A stretch of 64,000 nucleotides of DNA from Aurantiacibacter sp. MUD11. GTDB taxonomy: Bacteria > Pseudomonadota > Alphaproteobacteria > Sphingomonadales > Sphingomonadaceae. The stretch lies in the NCBI RefSeq assembly GCF_026967575.1, contig NZ_CP114054.1:62001-126000 (forward strand). Direction: 5' to 3'. Shown piece after piece: positions 8,427-17,539 of the stretch (position 1 is its first letter; each line of letters opens with the position of its first letter). The position numbers were made by a program, and so were the translations under genes. The notes under the pieces were generated by a model. That model worked only from the letters and a program-made list of their open reading frames with translations, did no database searches and was not told the DNA's origin.

Positions 8427-9875
8427 TTAAAGTGTCTCGCCACTGGTTTCAAGCGGGACCAGCTTGCCCGGGTTGAGCAGTCCGGCAGGGTCCAGCGCCT
8501 GCTTCACCTGGCGCATGATGGCAAGCTGCGCGGGATCGCCCAGCCGGCCCAGTTCATCGCGCTTCAGCTGTCCGATCCCGTGCTCTGCGCTGATCGATCC
8601 GTTCCAGGCCGTCACCTCGTCATGCACGAAGGCGCTGATGGCCTTGCCGTCATTCTCTTCCCACTCGCCCGGCGTCGCTTCGCTGGGGGCGAGCACGTGA
8701 AAATGCACATTGCCGTCGCCAAGGTGCCCGAAGGCGACGGCACGAGTGCCCGGGAAGGCCGCCTCAACCTTGGGCACGGCAGCGGCGACGAATTCCGCCA
8801 TGTCCTGCACGGGCACGGAGATATCGTGCTGCATGGCCGGGCCGATAGCGCGTTCGGCGGGGGCGATCTCGTCGCGCAGGGCCCAGAATTCCTCCGCCTG
8901 CGTTTCGTTGGCGGCGATGGTGGCATCGGCGACCAGTCCGGCCTCGAAGGCGCTTTCCAGCAGCTTCTGGGCGAGGGCGGGCAGCCCGTCGGCGTTGCCG
9001 GCATCGGCGGTCAGCTCGATGAGCGCGTTCCACTCGTGCCCGTCCTGCAATGGCGCCCGCGCTCGCGGGCTGTGCGCCAGCACCGCCTCCAGCGAATGCC
9101 GCGGCATCACCTCGAAGCCCTCCAGCGCATCGCCGGCGACCTTCTCTGCATGTAGCAGCAGCTTGCGGGCGTCGCGGATGTCGCCAAGTCCGGCCCACAG
9201 CACGGCCCGGTCCGCCAGCGCAGGCAGGAGGCGCAGCGTGGCGGCCGTCACGATGCCCAGCGTGCCTTCGGAGCCGATCAGCAGCTGCTTCAGGTCGAAC
9301 CCGCGATTGTCCTTCTTCAGCGGGCGGAGCGAATCGAACACGGTGCCGTCGGCCATCACCGCTTCCAGCCCCAGCACCTGCGCGCGCATGGAGCCGTGGC
9401 GCAGCACCTGTGTGCCCCCGGCATTGGTGGAGATCAGCCCGCCGACCGTGGCCGAACCCTTGCCGCCCAGCGTCAGGGGGAACCGCAGGTCCTTTGCCTC
9501 CACGGTGTCGTGCAGCGTTTGCAGGATAACGCCCGCCTCGCAGGTGATCTGGCGGGCATCGACATCGAAGCTGCGCACCGCGTCCATCCGTCGCAGCGAG
9601 AGCACGATGGCCTTGCCGGTCTCGTCGGGCGTTGCCCCGCCGGACATGCCGCTGTTGCCGCCTTGCGGGACGATCGGCACGCCGAATTCGCCGCACAGCT
9701 TAACCAGCGCGGAGACTTCCTGCGTGCTGGCCGGCGAGGCGAGGCCCAGCGCCTTGCCGGTGAAACGTCCGCGCCAGTCGGTCAGCCATGGGGTGACAAG
9801 GTCGGTGTCGGTGGTGAAGCCGCGCTCGCCCAGCAGAGCTGCGGCGGCATCGAGGAATTTCTGCGTCGTATCCAT
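8427..9875 (-). CDS. FAD-binding oxidoreductase, D-2-hydroxyglutarate/D-lactate dehydrogenase family
   Basis: Flavoprotein of 482 residues of the PCMH-type FAD family with a GlcD-like C-terminal domain. The FAD-binding part contains IVPQGGNSGMSGGATP and the TNAGGTQVLRHGSMR segment; the substrate cap has GHLGDGNVHFHVL and ISAEHGIGQLKRDEL, whose histidines bind metal and substrate in this family. The likely reaction is oxidation of a D-2-hydroxy acid to the 2-keto acid, with electrons passed to an electron-transfer flavoprotein or quinone. I used the ATG at 9875 (MDTTQKFLDAA); the upstream start adds seven residues. Substrate choice between D-2-hydroxyglutarate and D-lactate is open. Confidence 0.85.
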   Translation of the reverse strand: MDTTQKFLDAAAALLGERGFTTDTDLVTPWLTDWRGRFTGKALGLASPASTQEVSALVKLCGEFGVPIVPQGGNSGMSGGATPDETGKAIVLSLRRMDAVRSFDVDARQITCEAGVILQTLHDTVEAKDLRFPLTLGGKGSATVGGLISTNAGGTQVLRHGSMRAQVLGLEAVMADGTVFDSLRPLKKDNRGFDLKQLLIGSEGTLGIVTAATLRLLPALADRAVLWAGLGDIRDARKLLLHAEKVAGDALEGFEVMPRHSLEAVLAHSPRARAPLQDGHEWNALIELTADAGNADGLPALAQKLLESAFEAGLVADATIAANETQAEEFWALRDEIAPAERAIGPAMQHDISVPVQDMAEFVAAAVPKVEAAFPGTRAVAFGHLGDGNVHFHVLAPSEATPGEWEENDGKAISAFVHDEVTAWNGSISAEHGIGQLKRDELGRLGDPAQLAIMRQVKQALDPAGLLNPGKLVPLETSGETL

Positions 9876-10017
9876 CGCCGCGCGCAATGCCAGCACAACG
9901 GCATGGTTGCAAAGGGGGCAAAGCGGGTTAAGCCGTCATTCAATCGTCGTTGCTAGGGAGACCTGCTACATGGTGGCTCGAATTGTTCGCTTGGCCACCG
10001 CCTGAAAAGCCCCCGGC

Positions 10018-10596
10018 ATGAAACGCTTTGTTGCCCTGTCCCTGATCCTTGCCCTGCTGGTGCCGCTGTTCGCGATGCCGCTGCCGACGCGCGTCGCGGC
10101 ACAGGATGCCGGACGGCTGACCGGGCCGCAGTCCAGCCTGCCGCTGGGTTTCGACGAGACCCGTCCTTCGCCGTTCGAGCTGCTTGAGCAGGCCCGCCGC
10201 CCGGCGGAGCAGAACCAGGTGCGGATCGAAAGCCGGGTCATCGTGCGCGTTTCTCCCGCGCCGCCGCGGGCGCGTACGCAGATGCTGGCGGACCTGCCAC
10301 GTCGGCCGATGCCGCGCAGTTTCGAGGAAGTGGAGCATGGCGACTGCATCGATGTGAATGACATCGTCGGTATCCAGCCCACCAATGATAACCGCCTGCT
10401 GTTCTTCACCCAGAATCGTCAGGTGCTGGCGGCAACCTTGGGCGATTCCTGCGTCGCGCGAGCCTTCTATGCGGGCTTCTATGTCGAGCGCAGCGAGGAC
10501 GGGCAGCTGTGCGTCAATCGCGACCTGTTGCAGTCGCGCGCGGGGGCTTCTTGCGAAGTGGCCCAGTTCAGCCGCCTCGTGGCTGTGGGCCAATAG
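10018..10596 (+). CDS. Conserved hypothetical exported protein
   Basis: Protein of 192 residues with a clear Sec signal peptide (MKRFVALSLILALLVPLFAM, cleavage likely after RVAAQ). The mature part contains a proline/arginine-rich stretch and then a cysteine-containing domain (GDCIDVNDIVGIQPTNDNRL, LGDSCVARAFYAGFYV, GQLCVNRDLLQ, GASCEVAQF). Four cysteines in the periplasmic part could form two disulfides. I recognise no family with a known function. It stands alone between the oxidoreductase (divergent) and the helicase. Confidence 0.75.
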   Translation: MKRFVALSLILALLVPLFAMPLPTRVAAQDAGRLTGPQSSLPLGFDETRPSPFELLEQARRPAEQNQVRIESRVIVRVSPAPPRARTQMLADLPRRPMPRSFEEVEHGDCIDVNDIVGIQPTNDNRLLFFTQNRQVLAATLGDSCVARAFYAGFYVERSEDGQLCVNRDLLQSRAGASCEVAQFSRLVAVGQ

Positions 10597-10704
10597 GCTT
10601 CTCCTACCCGTAAATCTTGACTTTTGCGCCTTTGCCAGCATAGGGCGCGCAGCATTCCCGGCGTCGCCTTGGCGCGCTCTCCAATATTTCCGGAACCAGA
10701 CGTT

Positions 10705-12102
10705 TTGACCACTTTCGCCGACCTCGGCCTCTCGCCTGAATTGCTCAAAGCCGTGGAAGCGGCCGGCTATACCGAGCCGACTCCGATCCAGGCGGAAGCC
10801 ATTCCGGCGGTGCTGATGATGAAGGACATGATCGGCATTGCCCAGACCGGTACGGGCAAGACGGCCAGCTTCGTGCTGCCGATGATCGACGTGCTCGCCA
10901 GCGGCCGCCGCCGTGCGCTGATGCCGCGTTCGCTGATCCTCGAGCCGACCCGTGAACTGGCTGCCCAGGTGGCGGAGAACTTCGAGAAGTACGGCAAGAA
11001 CCACGACCTCAAGATGGCGCTGCTGATTGGCGGCGTGCAGATGGGCGACCAGGTCAAGGCGCTGAACGAGGGCGTCGACGTGCTGATCGCCACGCCGGGT
11101 CGCCTGATGGACCTGTTCGAGCGCGGCAAGATCATGCTTTCGGCATGCGAGCTGGTGGTAATCGACGAAGCCGACCGCATGCTCGACATGGGCTTCATCC
11201 CCGATATCGAATTTATCTGCGACAAGCTGCCCGACCAGCGCCAGACGCTGCTGTTCTCGGCCACCATGCCGCCGCCGATCGAGAAGCTGGCGAAGAAGTT
11301 CCTCGACAACCCGAAGCGGATCGAGGTGAGCCGCGCGGCCTCCACCAACGAGAACATCACCGCCTTCAAGATCCCGGTGAAGACCCGCGAGAAGCGCGAG
11401 ACGCTGCGCTGGCTGCTGCGCAACGACCTGGTCGAAACCGCCATCATCTTCGCCAACCGCAAGACGACCGTGCGCGAGCTCAACCAGAGCCTGCAGCGCC
11501 ACGGCTTCGCCTCGGGCGAAATTCACGGCGACATCGACCAGAACCAGCGCAACAAGGAATTGCAGCGCTTCAAGGACGGCGAGATCAACATCCTCGTCGC
11601 TTCCGACGTCGCCGCACGCGGGCTGGACATCAAGGGCGTCAGCCACGTCTTCAACTTCGATACGCCGTGGCACCCCGACGATTATGTCCACCGCATCGGC
11701 CGCACCGGTCGCGCCGGGGCCAAGGGCCGCGCCTTCACCTTCGTCGCGCCCGAAGATGCCGAAGCCATCGAGAACGTCGAGAAGCTGACCGGGGCGGAAA
11801 TCCCCGTGTTCGGCAAGAAGGACGTGCGCGTCGAATTGCCCAAGGCCCAGCCGAAGCAGGACAAGCGCGACGACGACGAGGCCGATGAGCGCGAGGAAAA
11901 GCCCAAGCGCTCGCGTTCGAAGCGCAGCGAGGAGCCGCGCGAAGAGCGCAAGCCGCGCCGCGAGAAGCGCGAGGACAGGCCGCGCCGCGAAAAGCGTGAC
12001 GAGCCGCGCCAGTCCCGCCGCCGTGACCAGGACGACGATCCGGTGCCGGCAGGCGAGTGGAATGGGCCCAAGCCGGACTTCCTCGGCGTCGGCTTCGACT
12101 GA
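10705..12102 (+). CDS. DEAD-box ATP-dependent RNA helicase (RhlE-like)
   Basis: RNA helicase of 465 residues. All core motifs are present: Q motif PTPIQAEAIP, motif I AQTGTGKT, Ia PTRELAAQ, II DEAD in VIDEADRMLDMGF, III SAT, V ARGLDI and VI HRIGRTGRAG. After about residue 385 comes a long charged tail rich in Arg, Lys and Glu, typical of RhlE/CsdA-like enzymes that use a basic tail to hold structured RNA. The conserved start is MTTFADLGLS, encoded by a TTG at 10705; an earlier TTG at 10624 gives an unconserved extension. Probable roles are ribosome assembly or RNA turnover, possibly at low temperature. Confidence 0.9.
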   Translation: MTTFADLGLSPELLKAVEAAGYTEPTPIQAEAIPAVLMMKDMIGIAQTGTGKTASFVLPMIDVLASGRRRALMPRSLILEPTRELAAQVAENFEKYGKNHDLKMALLIGGVQMGDQVKALNEGVDVLIATPGRLMDLFERGKIMLSACELVVIDEADRMLDMGFIPDIEFICDKLPDQRQTLLFSATMPPPIEKLAKKFLDNPKRIEVSRAASTNENITAFKIPVKTREKRETLRWLLRNDLVETAIIFANRKTTVRELNQSLQRHGFASGEIHGDIDQNQRNKELQRFKDGEINILVASDVAARGLDIKGVSHVFNFDTPWHPDDYVHRIGRTGRAGAKGRAFTFVAPEDAEAIENVEKLTGAEIPVFGKKDVRVELPKAQPKQDKRDDDEADEREEKPKRSRSKRSEEPREERKPRREKREDRPRREKRDEPRQSRRRDQDDDPVPAGEWNGPKPDFLGVGFD

Positions 12103-12270
12103 AAACTGCCGGGTGCGAGGGCCCCGGCACTCCGCAAGAAAGGATTTCGCGTGCCTGGCTGGCAACGGTTCGCCGCAGGATGGGCTCAAGCCATCCGTTC
12201 AGGTGCGGACATATCCGAAATCGTTAATCCAATGGCAATTCGGCCCCGAACAGGCGGGCTCACCACTCCG

Positions 12271-12300
12271 TTCGCTGGCGGCTATCTTGCTGCCTATAAC
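12271..12300 (+). promoter_or_regulatory. Possible promoter of the OmpA-like gene
   Basis: TTCGCT and TATAAC are spaced by 18 bases and lie about 80 bases ahead of the OmpA-like start. The -10 element is good, the -35 weak. The rest of the 280-base gap after the helicase holds a small GC hairpin near 12108-12133 and no gene I can support. Confidence 0.35.
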
Positions 12301-12382
12301 AATGAACACTGCGGACGGGTCGCTGGCAGGCGACAGTATTGATCTAGGCACTGCGCCTGTCGAATATCGTAGGAGTAGAATT

Positions 12383-13306
12383 ATGCGTTTCATGTCCACC
12401 AAGCCCGCAGCGCTGGCCCTGTGCGCCGCATTGGCGATGCCCGCCACCGCCGGCCTTTCGGCGCAGGAGCTGGAGGCCACTTCCGCCAACCCGCCGATCA
12501 ACGTCGTCGGCTCGCTGCCGGCTGACCTGTCGGGCCTCGAAGTCGGTCCGGAACTGGATGGCTTCATCTCGGCGCGCACCGGTCGCCAGGTGCAGGTGAC
12601 CGGCACCGACGGCAGCACCCAGCAGGTGTTCATCGCCGACACGACCGACATCAAGGCGCGCGGCGGCTTCCTCGGCTTGGGTCGTACCGAACTGGGCGCC
12701 GAAGCCCTGCTCAACGGCCTGCCGGTGACGGTGAAGACCGTGCACTGGGAAGGTGGCCTCGTCGCCAGCGAGATCCGTTTCTCCAACGAAGATCTCGAAA
12801 CCGCGACGATGATCCGCAGCGGCACCAACCAGCGCTTCGCCGCCAATGAAGCGATGATCGACGAGAACGCCGACAACATCGAGATCAACGCCGCCGCCAC
12901 CGAGGCGCTGCGTGGCCGTGTCGCCAACATCGACCAGTACAACATCCGCGGCACCACCAATGTCTATTTCGACACCGGGCGCCATAACCTGAGCCCGGCT
13001 GCCCAGCGCGAACTGTGCGCGGCTGCCGCCGAGGCCGAACAGATGGACAACGCCCTGCTGCTGGTGGTCGGCTACACCGACGATGTCGGCGACTATGATT
13101 ACAACCAGCAGCTGAGCGAGCGCCGCGCGGGTGGCGTCGTGAACTACCTGCAGCAGCAGTGCGGCTGGGCCCCGTGGCGCATGCTGACGCCGACGGGCAT
13201 GGCCGAAGCCGACCCGGCTGCGGACAATACCACCGCCGCCGGCCGCGCCCAGAACCGCCGCGTGTCGGTCAACATCCTCGTCAGCAAGGCTGTCGACGGC
13301 GTGTAA
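12383..13306 (+). CDS. OmpA-family peptidoglycan-binding protein
   Basis: Envelope protein of 307 residues. A signal peptide (MRFMSTKPAALALCAALAMP, cleavage near GLSAQ) precedes a region with two short beta-rich repeats (about 45-180). The C-terminal OmpA/MotB domain (about 195-305) has VYFDTGRHNLSPAAQ, GYTDDVGDYDYNQQLSERRA and AAGRAQNRRVSV, which carry the aspartate and arginine that grip diaminopimelate. No 8-strand barrel is evident, so it resembles a periplasmic or lipid-free anchor rather than classical OmpA. The start at 12383 has AGGAG ten bases upstream. A terminator follows. Confidence 0.85.
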   Translation: MRFMSTKPAALALCAALAMPATAGLSAQELEATSANPPINVVGSLPADLSGLEVGPELDGFISARTGRQVQVTGTDGSTQQVFIADTTDIKARGGFLGLGRTELGAEALLNGLPVTVKTVHWEGGLVASEIRFSNEDLETATMIRSGTNQRFAANEAMIDENADNIEINAAATEALRGRVANIDQYNIRGTTNVYFDTGRHNLSPAAQRELCAAAAEAEQMDNALLLVVGYTDDVGDYDYNQQLSERRAGGVVNYLQQQCGWAPWRMLTPTGMAEADPAADNTTAAGRAQNRRVSVNILVSKAVDGV

Positions 13307-13335
13307 GCGCTGGCAAATTGCGCCGAATTCAAGGA

Positions 13336-13373
13336 CGCGGGGTGGGGCGATGGACCTGCCCCGCGTTTTCTTT
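13336..13373 (+). terminator. Intrinsic terminator after the OmpA-like gene
   Basis: CGCGGGG (13336-13342) pairs with CCCCGCG (13359-13365), followed by TTTTCTTT. It closes the rightward unit just before the convergent helicase gene. Confidence 0.7.
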
Positions 13374-13397
13374 GGAGGGTGAGGGCGGAAACGGTGG

Positions 13398-15704
13398 TCA
13401 GGCCAGCTTCACGAAGCTGTCGATCACCCGCTTGGTGCCGGCCTTATCGAAGTCGATTTCCAGCTTGTTGCCTTCCTGGCCGATCACTTCGCCGTAGCCG
13501 AACTTCTCGTGGAACACGCGGGCGCCCAGTTCGATGTCGGTGCGCGGCTTGGCGGCAAAGCTGGCGGCGCTGCGGCCGGGTTCCTTCAGGCGCACCTGCT
13601 TGGTCTCGTAGCCGGTCGCGAGTGCGCGCTGCCAGCCGGGGCCGCGCGCCTGTGAACGCTCGGGCCGATCGCGCGAGACGTGCGCGAAGGGGTCTTCGCT
13701 CTCGGACCAGTTGGCCTGCCACAGCGACTTGCCGCCGGTCATGCTGGTCTCCTGCTCGATATGCTCTTCGGGCAGTTCCTCGATGAAGCGGCTGGGGATG
13801 GAACTGGTCCACTGGCCGTAGATGCGGCGGTTGGCGGCATGCAGGATGGTGCAGCGACGGCGCGCGCGCGTGATCGCGACATACGCGAGGCGCCGTTCCT
13901 CCTCCAGGCTGGCGAGGCCGCCTTCATCGAGCGAACGCTGCGACGGGAACACGCCTTCCTCCCAGCCGGGCAGGAAGACGTGGTCGAATTCCAGCCCCTT
14001 GGCGGCGTGCATGGTCATGATGGTGACCTTTTCCTCGCCGTCGTTGGCGTCGTTGTCCATCACCAGGCTGACGTGTTCGAGGAAATCGCCCAGCGTCTCG
14101 TAGTCCTCCATCGCGCGGGCGAGCTCGACGAGGTTGTCCGCGCGCCCGGCGCTCTCGGCGGAGCGATCGGCCTTGAGCATGGCGTCGTAGCCCGATTCCT
14201 CCAGCACCGCGCGCAGCAGGTCGGCGGGGGTCACCGCCTCGCTCATCTCGCGCCAGTCGACAAACTGCTTCATCAACGCGGCAATGGTGTTGCGTGCGCG
14301 GGCGGGCAGCTCGTCGCTGTCGGCCAGTTCCAGCGCGGCTGCGGCGAGCGGCTGGCCGGTGCGGCGCGCGTGCTGGTGCATCTTCTCGAGTGTCTTCGAA
14401 CCAAGCCCGCGCTTGGGCTGGTTGTAGATGCGCTCGAAGGCGAGGTCGTCTGCCGGCTGCTCGATCACCCGAAGGTAGGCGAGCGCGTCGCGAATTTCGG
14501 CGCGCTCGTAGAAGCGGAAACCGCCGATAATGCGGTAGTTGAGGCCGATCTGGATGAAGCGGTCCTCGAACTCGCGCGTCTGGTATTGCGCGCGCACGAG
14601 AATGGCGACCTGTTCGAGGCTAAGGCCCTCGCGCTCCAGCCGCTCGATCTCCTCGCCCACGCGGCGGGCTTCCTCGGGCGCGTCCCATACGCCGACCACG
14701 CGCACCTTCGGGCCCTCGGGCAGCTCGGTCCACAGCGTCTTGCCGAGGCGCTGCGAATTGCTTTCGATCAGCCCGCTGGCGGCGGCGAGGATCTGCGGAG
14801 TGGAGCGATAATTCTGCTCCAGCCGCACCACCTTGGCCTTCGGGAAATCCTTGTCGAAGCGCAGGATGTTGGCCACCTCCGCCCCGCGCCAGGAATAGAT
14901 CGACTGGTCGTCATCCCCCACCACGCAGATGTTCTTGCGCTCCTGCGCCAGCAGCCGCAGCCACAGGTACTGCACGGCGTTGGTGTCCTGGTATTCGTCG
15001 ACGAGGATGTACTTGAACCGGCTCTGGTAGGCCTTCAGCACGTCGGCGTGCTGGCGCAATATGTTGAGCATGTGCAGCAGCAGGTCGCCGAAATCGCAGG
15101 CATTCAGGCTTTTCAGACGCTCCTGGTAGATTCGGTACATTTCCTGCCCGCGGCCGTTGGCATAGCTCTCGTTATCGACGGCGGTCAGGTCGCCGGGATT
15201 GAGGCCGCGGTTCTTCCAGCTGTCGATCAGCCCGGCCAGCTGGCGCGGCGGCCAGCGCTTTTCGTCAAGGTCGTTGTCGCGGATCAGCGTCTTGAGCAGC
15301 CGCAACTGGTCATCGGTGTCGATGATAGTGAAGTTGCTTTGCAGCCCCACCAGTTCCGCATGGCGGCGCAGCATTTTGGCGCAGATCGAGTGGAAGGTGC
15401 CGAGCCACGGCATCCCCTCCAGCGCGCCGCCCGTCAGCCTGGCGACGCGTTCGCGCATCTCGCGCGCGGCCTTGTTGGTGAAGGTGACGCAGAGGATCTC
15501 GCTGGGCCAGGCCAGCCGCTCGCGCACGATGTGCGCCAGGCGATGCGTAAGGGCGGCGGTCTTGCCCGTGCCCGCACCTGCCAGCATCAGCACCGGCCCC
15601 TCGGTCGTCAGCACCGCCTCGCGCTGTGGTGCGTTGAGGTGCGACAGCCACTCGGGTGTGGTGGCGGCAGGCAGGGAATCGCTGGGAGAAGGGGCGTCGG
15701 TCAC
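13398..15704 (-). CDS. uvrD: ATP-dependent DNA helicase UvrD/PcrA
   Basis: Superfamily 1A 3'-5' DNA helicase, 768 residues, for nucleotide excision and mismatch repair and clearing of protein roadblocks. Motif I is AGAGTGKTAAL (about 43-53), Ia TFTNKAAREM, II VDEYQDTN, III VVGDDDQSIYSWRGA, IV RLEQNYRS, V TMHAAKGLEFDHVF and VI RRLAYVAITRARR. The C-terminus ends in a small Tudor-like domain (ARVFHEKFGYGEVI) as in PcrA, which contacts RNA polymerase. The GTG at 15704 (VTDAPSPSDS) is preferred; an upstream TTG at 15740 would add twelve residues. It is monocistronic. Confidence 0.95.
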   Translation of the reverse strand: MTDAPSPSDSLPAATTPEWLSHLNAPQREAVLTTEGPVLMLAGAGTGKTAALTHRLAHIVRERLAWPSEILCVTFTNKAAREMRERVARLTGGALEGMPWLGTFHSICAKMLRRHAELVGLQSNFTIIDTDDQLRLLKTLIRDNDLDEKRWPPRQLAGLIDSWKNRGLNPGDLTAVDNESYANGRGQEMYRIYQERLKSLNACDFGDLLLHMLNILRQHADVLKAYQSRFKYILVDEYQDTNAVQYLWLRLLAQERKNICVVGDDDQSIYSWRGAEVANILRFDKDFPKAKVVRLEQNYRSTPQILAAASGLIESNSQRLGKTLWTELPEGPKVRVVGVWDAPEEARRVGEEIERLEREGLSLEQVAILVRAQYQTREFEDRFIQIGLNYRIIGGFRFYERAEIRDALAYLRVIEQPADDLAFERIYNQPKRGLGSKTLEKMHQHARRTGQPLAAAALELADSDELPARARNTIAALMKQFVDWREMSEAVTPADLLRAVLEESGYDAMLKADRSAESAGRADNLVELARAMEDYETLGDFLEHVSLVMDNDANDGEEKVTIMTMHAAKGLEFDHVFLPGWEEGVFPSQRSLDEGGLASLEEERRLAYVAITRARRRCTILHAANRRIYGQWTSSIPSRFIEELPEEHIEQETSMTGGKSLWQANWSESEDPFAHVSRDRPERSQARGPGWQRALATGYETKQVRLKEPGRSAASFAAKPRTDIELGARVFHEKFGYGEVIGQEGNKLEIDFDKAGTKRVIDSFVKLA

Positions 15705-15801
15705 CCGTGAACAGTTAGGGAACGGCGGCCATCCGTGCAAGGAACTGCACCGGCTTTTGTCCGTTCATTGTGCAACTCGCGAAGAGGAGAGGACCAATCC
15801 G

Positions 15802-16137
15802 ATGAAGACTCCCGCCCTTGCCGCAGCAATCGCCTTTACGGCGATGGCTACACCCGCCCTGGCTGACCATCACCAGGAAGGGGAACCGCAGGCGCAGGAC
15901 GAAGAGGAGGCTCCGCTGGCGGAAGTCCTCAAGCGCGACGAGAACGGCCGCGCGACGTTGATTCGTGTCGAGGGGCAGGAATACGTGGTTTGCGGGGAGG
16001 GCCAGCAGGATGGCTGTATCAACCCGCGCGAGGCCGGCCTCGATTTCGGCGGCGTACCGATCGACTACTGGCCGGGCCGCCCGGCCAGCGAGATCGATGA
16101 GCCGCTGCCGGCCCATCGTCCGCCGCAGGACGACTAG
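15802..16137 (+). CDS. Small exported hypothetical protein
   Basis: Protein of 111 residues with a signal peptide (MKTPALAAAIAFTAMATPALA, cleaved before DHHQ). The mature part starts with a His/Glu/Gln-rich acidic stretch, then RVEGQEYVVCGEGQQDGC with two cysteines that could form a disulfide, and a conserved-looking end with GVPIDYWPGRPASEID. I do not recognise a family. GAGGAGAGGA precedes the ATG at good spacing. It converges on rsmD with a four-base overlap of the stop codons. Confidence 0.75.
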   Translation: MKTPALAAAIAFTAMATPALADHHQEGEPQAQDEEEAPLAEVLKRDENGRATLIRVEGQEYVVCGEGQQDGCINPREAGLDFGGVPIDYWPGRPASEIDEPLPAHRPPQDD

Positions 16138-16682
16138 GTTTCGGGCAGCCGCGCCAGCACCAGCTTGGCCGGGCCGGTCTTGCGCTCGGTTTCGATTTCC
16201 AGCGCCTTGAGCTGGACGTCGTCCTTGGCGCCGACCTCCAGCGCGACCCAGGTCGCCGGGCCGATCCAGCCCAGCCGGTTGAGCCGGTCGATGGCCACGG
16301 CACCGGCATTTGTGCCGTAGGGCGGATCAAGCATGATCAGGTCGAGCGGGGCCTTGGCCGGGCCAACCGACATGACCGACGTAACTTGCACGTCGCAGCG
16401 CTGCTGCGCGCGAAGCGAGGCGATGTTCTGCCGCAAGGCACGCACGGCGGCGGCGTCCTGCTCCACGAACAGGCAGCTTGCCGCGCCGCGACTGAGCGCC
16501 TCCAGCCCCAGCGCGCCGCTGCCAGCGAACATGTCCGCGACCTTCAGCCCTTCGAAGGAGCCGAGCCGGCTGGTGAGCATGGAGAACAGCGTTTCGCGCG
16601 TGCGATCCGCCGTCGGGCGCGTGGCATCGCCTGCAGGTGCGCGTAGCTGTCGGCGCTTCCATTCGCCCGCGATGATCCTCAC
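16134..16682 (-). CDS. rsmD: 16S rRNA (guanine(966)-N(2))-methyltransferase RsmD
   Basis: SAM-dependent methyltransferase of 182 residues acting on G966 of 16S rRNA in the 30S subunit. Visible motifs are the N-terminal RIIAGEWKRRQL, TRPTADRTRETLFSML, the SAM-binding DMFAGSGALGLEALSRGA and the catalytic DPPYG. The start is a GTG at 16682 that overlaps the stop of the upstream pseudouridine synthase (GTGA), so the two rRNA-modification genes are translationally coupled. Confidence 0.92.
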   Translation of the reverse strand: MRIIAGEWKRRQLRAPAGDATRPTADRTRETLFSMLTSRLGSFEGLKVADMFAGSGALGLEALSRGAASCLFVEQDAAAVRALRQNIASLRAQQRCDVQVTSVMSVGPAKAPLDLIMLDPPYGTNAGAVAIDRLNRLGWIGPATWVALEVGAKDDVQLKALEIETERKTGPAKLVLARLPET

Positions 16683-17455
16683 TGGCCGCGCCCCTGCTTC
16701 AGCGAGGAGCGGAAGCGTTCGACGTCTTCCTTGCGGATTTCCTGGGCCGCGCCGCGCGGCAGGTCTGCAAGGCCGAAGGGGCCGTAGGCGGTGCGGATCA
16801 GGCGGTTCACCTTGAGGCCGAAGTGTTCGAGCACACGGCGGACTTCGCGGTTCTTGCCTTCGGTCAGCGTCAGTTCGATCCACTGGTTCTGGCCGGTGCG
16901 CCGTTCCAGGTTGGCGTCGATTCGGTCGTACCGCATGCCGTCGATCTCCACGCCTTCGATCAGCGTTTCCAGCTGTTCCTGCGTGATCTCGCCGAAGGTG
17001 CGCGCGCGATAGGTGCGCGGGATTTCGGAGGAAGGCAGTTCCAGCAGCCGCTTGAACTCGCCGTCGTTGGTCAGCAGCAACAGGCCCTCGGTATTCATGT
17101 CCAGCCGACCGACCGGCATCAGGCGCGGCGTGCCCTTGGGCAAGGCGTTGCGCAGCGCGGTGTAGATCGTCGGGCGACCGGAAAAATCGCGCTCTGCCGT
17201 CAGTAGGCCGGTGGGCTTGTGGAAGGCGAACAAGCGGGTTCGCTCGGGCTTGGCGACGGGCTTGCCGTCCACCGTCACGCCCTTGAGGCTGGTGAGGAAG
17301 GTGGCCGGCGTGGTCACCAGCTCGTCCCCGATCTTGATCCGCTTGTCGGCGATCATGCGCTCAACCTCGCGGCGGCTGGCGACACCTGCGCGGGCAAGCA
17401 ATTTGGCGATGCGGTCGCCTTCGGGACGTTCATCATTCGACATTTTGCGCGCCAT
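16679..17455 (-). CDS. rRNA pseudouridine synthase, RsuA/RluB family
   Basis: Pseudouridine synthase that isomerises a uridine in ribosomal RNA. An S4 RNA-binding domain opens the protein (RIAKLLARAGVASRREVERMI), and the catalytic domain has the RsuA/RluB signature GRLDMNTEGLLLLTNDGE, whose aspartate is the nucleophile, plus the EGKNREVRRVLEHFGL motif. RluB (23S) fits slightly better than RsuA because of the length and basic tail. I place the start at 17455 (MARKMSNDER); ATGs at 17488, 17476 and 17443 are also in frame. It is coupled to rsmD. Confidence 0.85.
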   Translation of the reverse strand: MARKMSNDERPEGDRIAKLLARAGVASRREVERMIADKRIKIGDELVTTPATFLTSLKGVTVDGKPVAKPERTRLFAFHKPTGLLTAERDFSGRPTIYTALRNALPKGTPRLMPVGRLDMNTEGLLLLTNDGEFKRLLELPSSEIPRTYRARTFGEITQEQLETLIEGVEIDGMRYDRIDANLERRTGQNQWIELTLTEGKNREVRRVLEHFGLKVNRLIRTAYGPFGLADLPRGAAQEIRKEDVERFRSSLKQGRGQ

Positions 17456-17539
17456 AGGCGTTGAGAGGCCGTTCATCCAGCCTTCCAATGCAATGGATTA
17501 CGGCTAGACGGGTAGAGAGGCACTGAAAGAGGGCAGACA

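Noticed and set aside
9940-12189. A 749-codon open frame on the minus strand
   Set aside because: It lies opposite the exported-protein gene and the DEAD-box helicase, both with clear motifs. Long antisense frames are expected at this GC content, and its translation has no recognisable domain.
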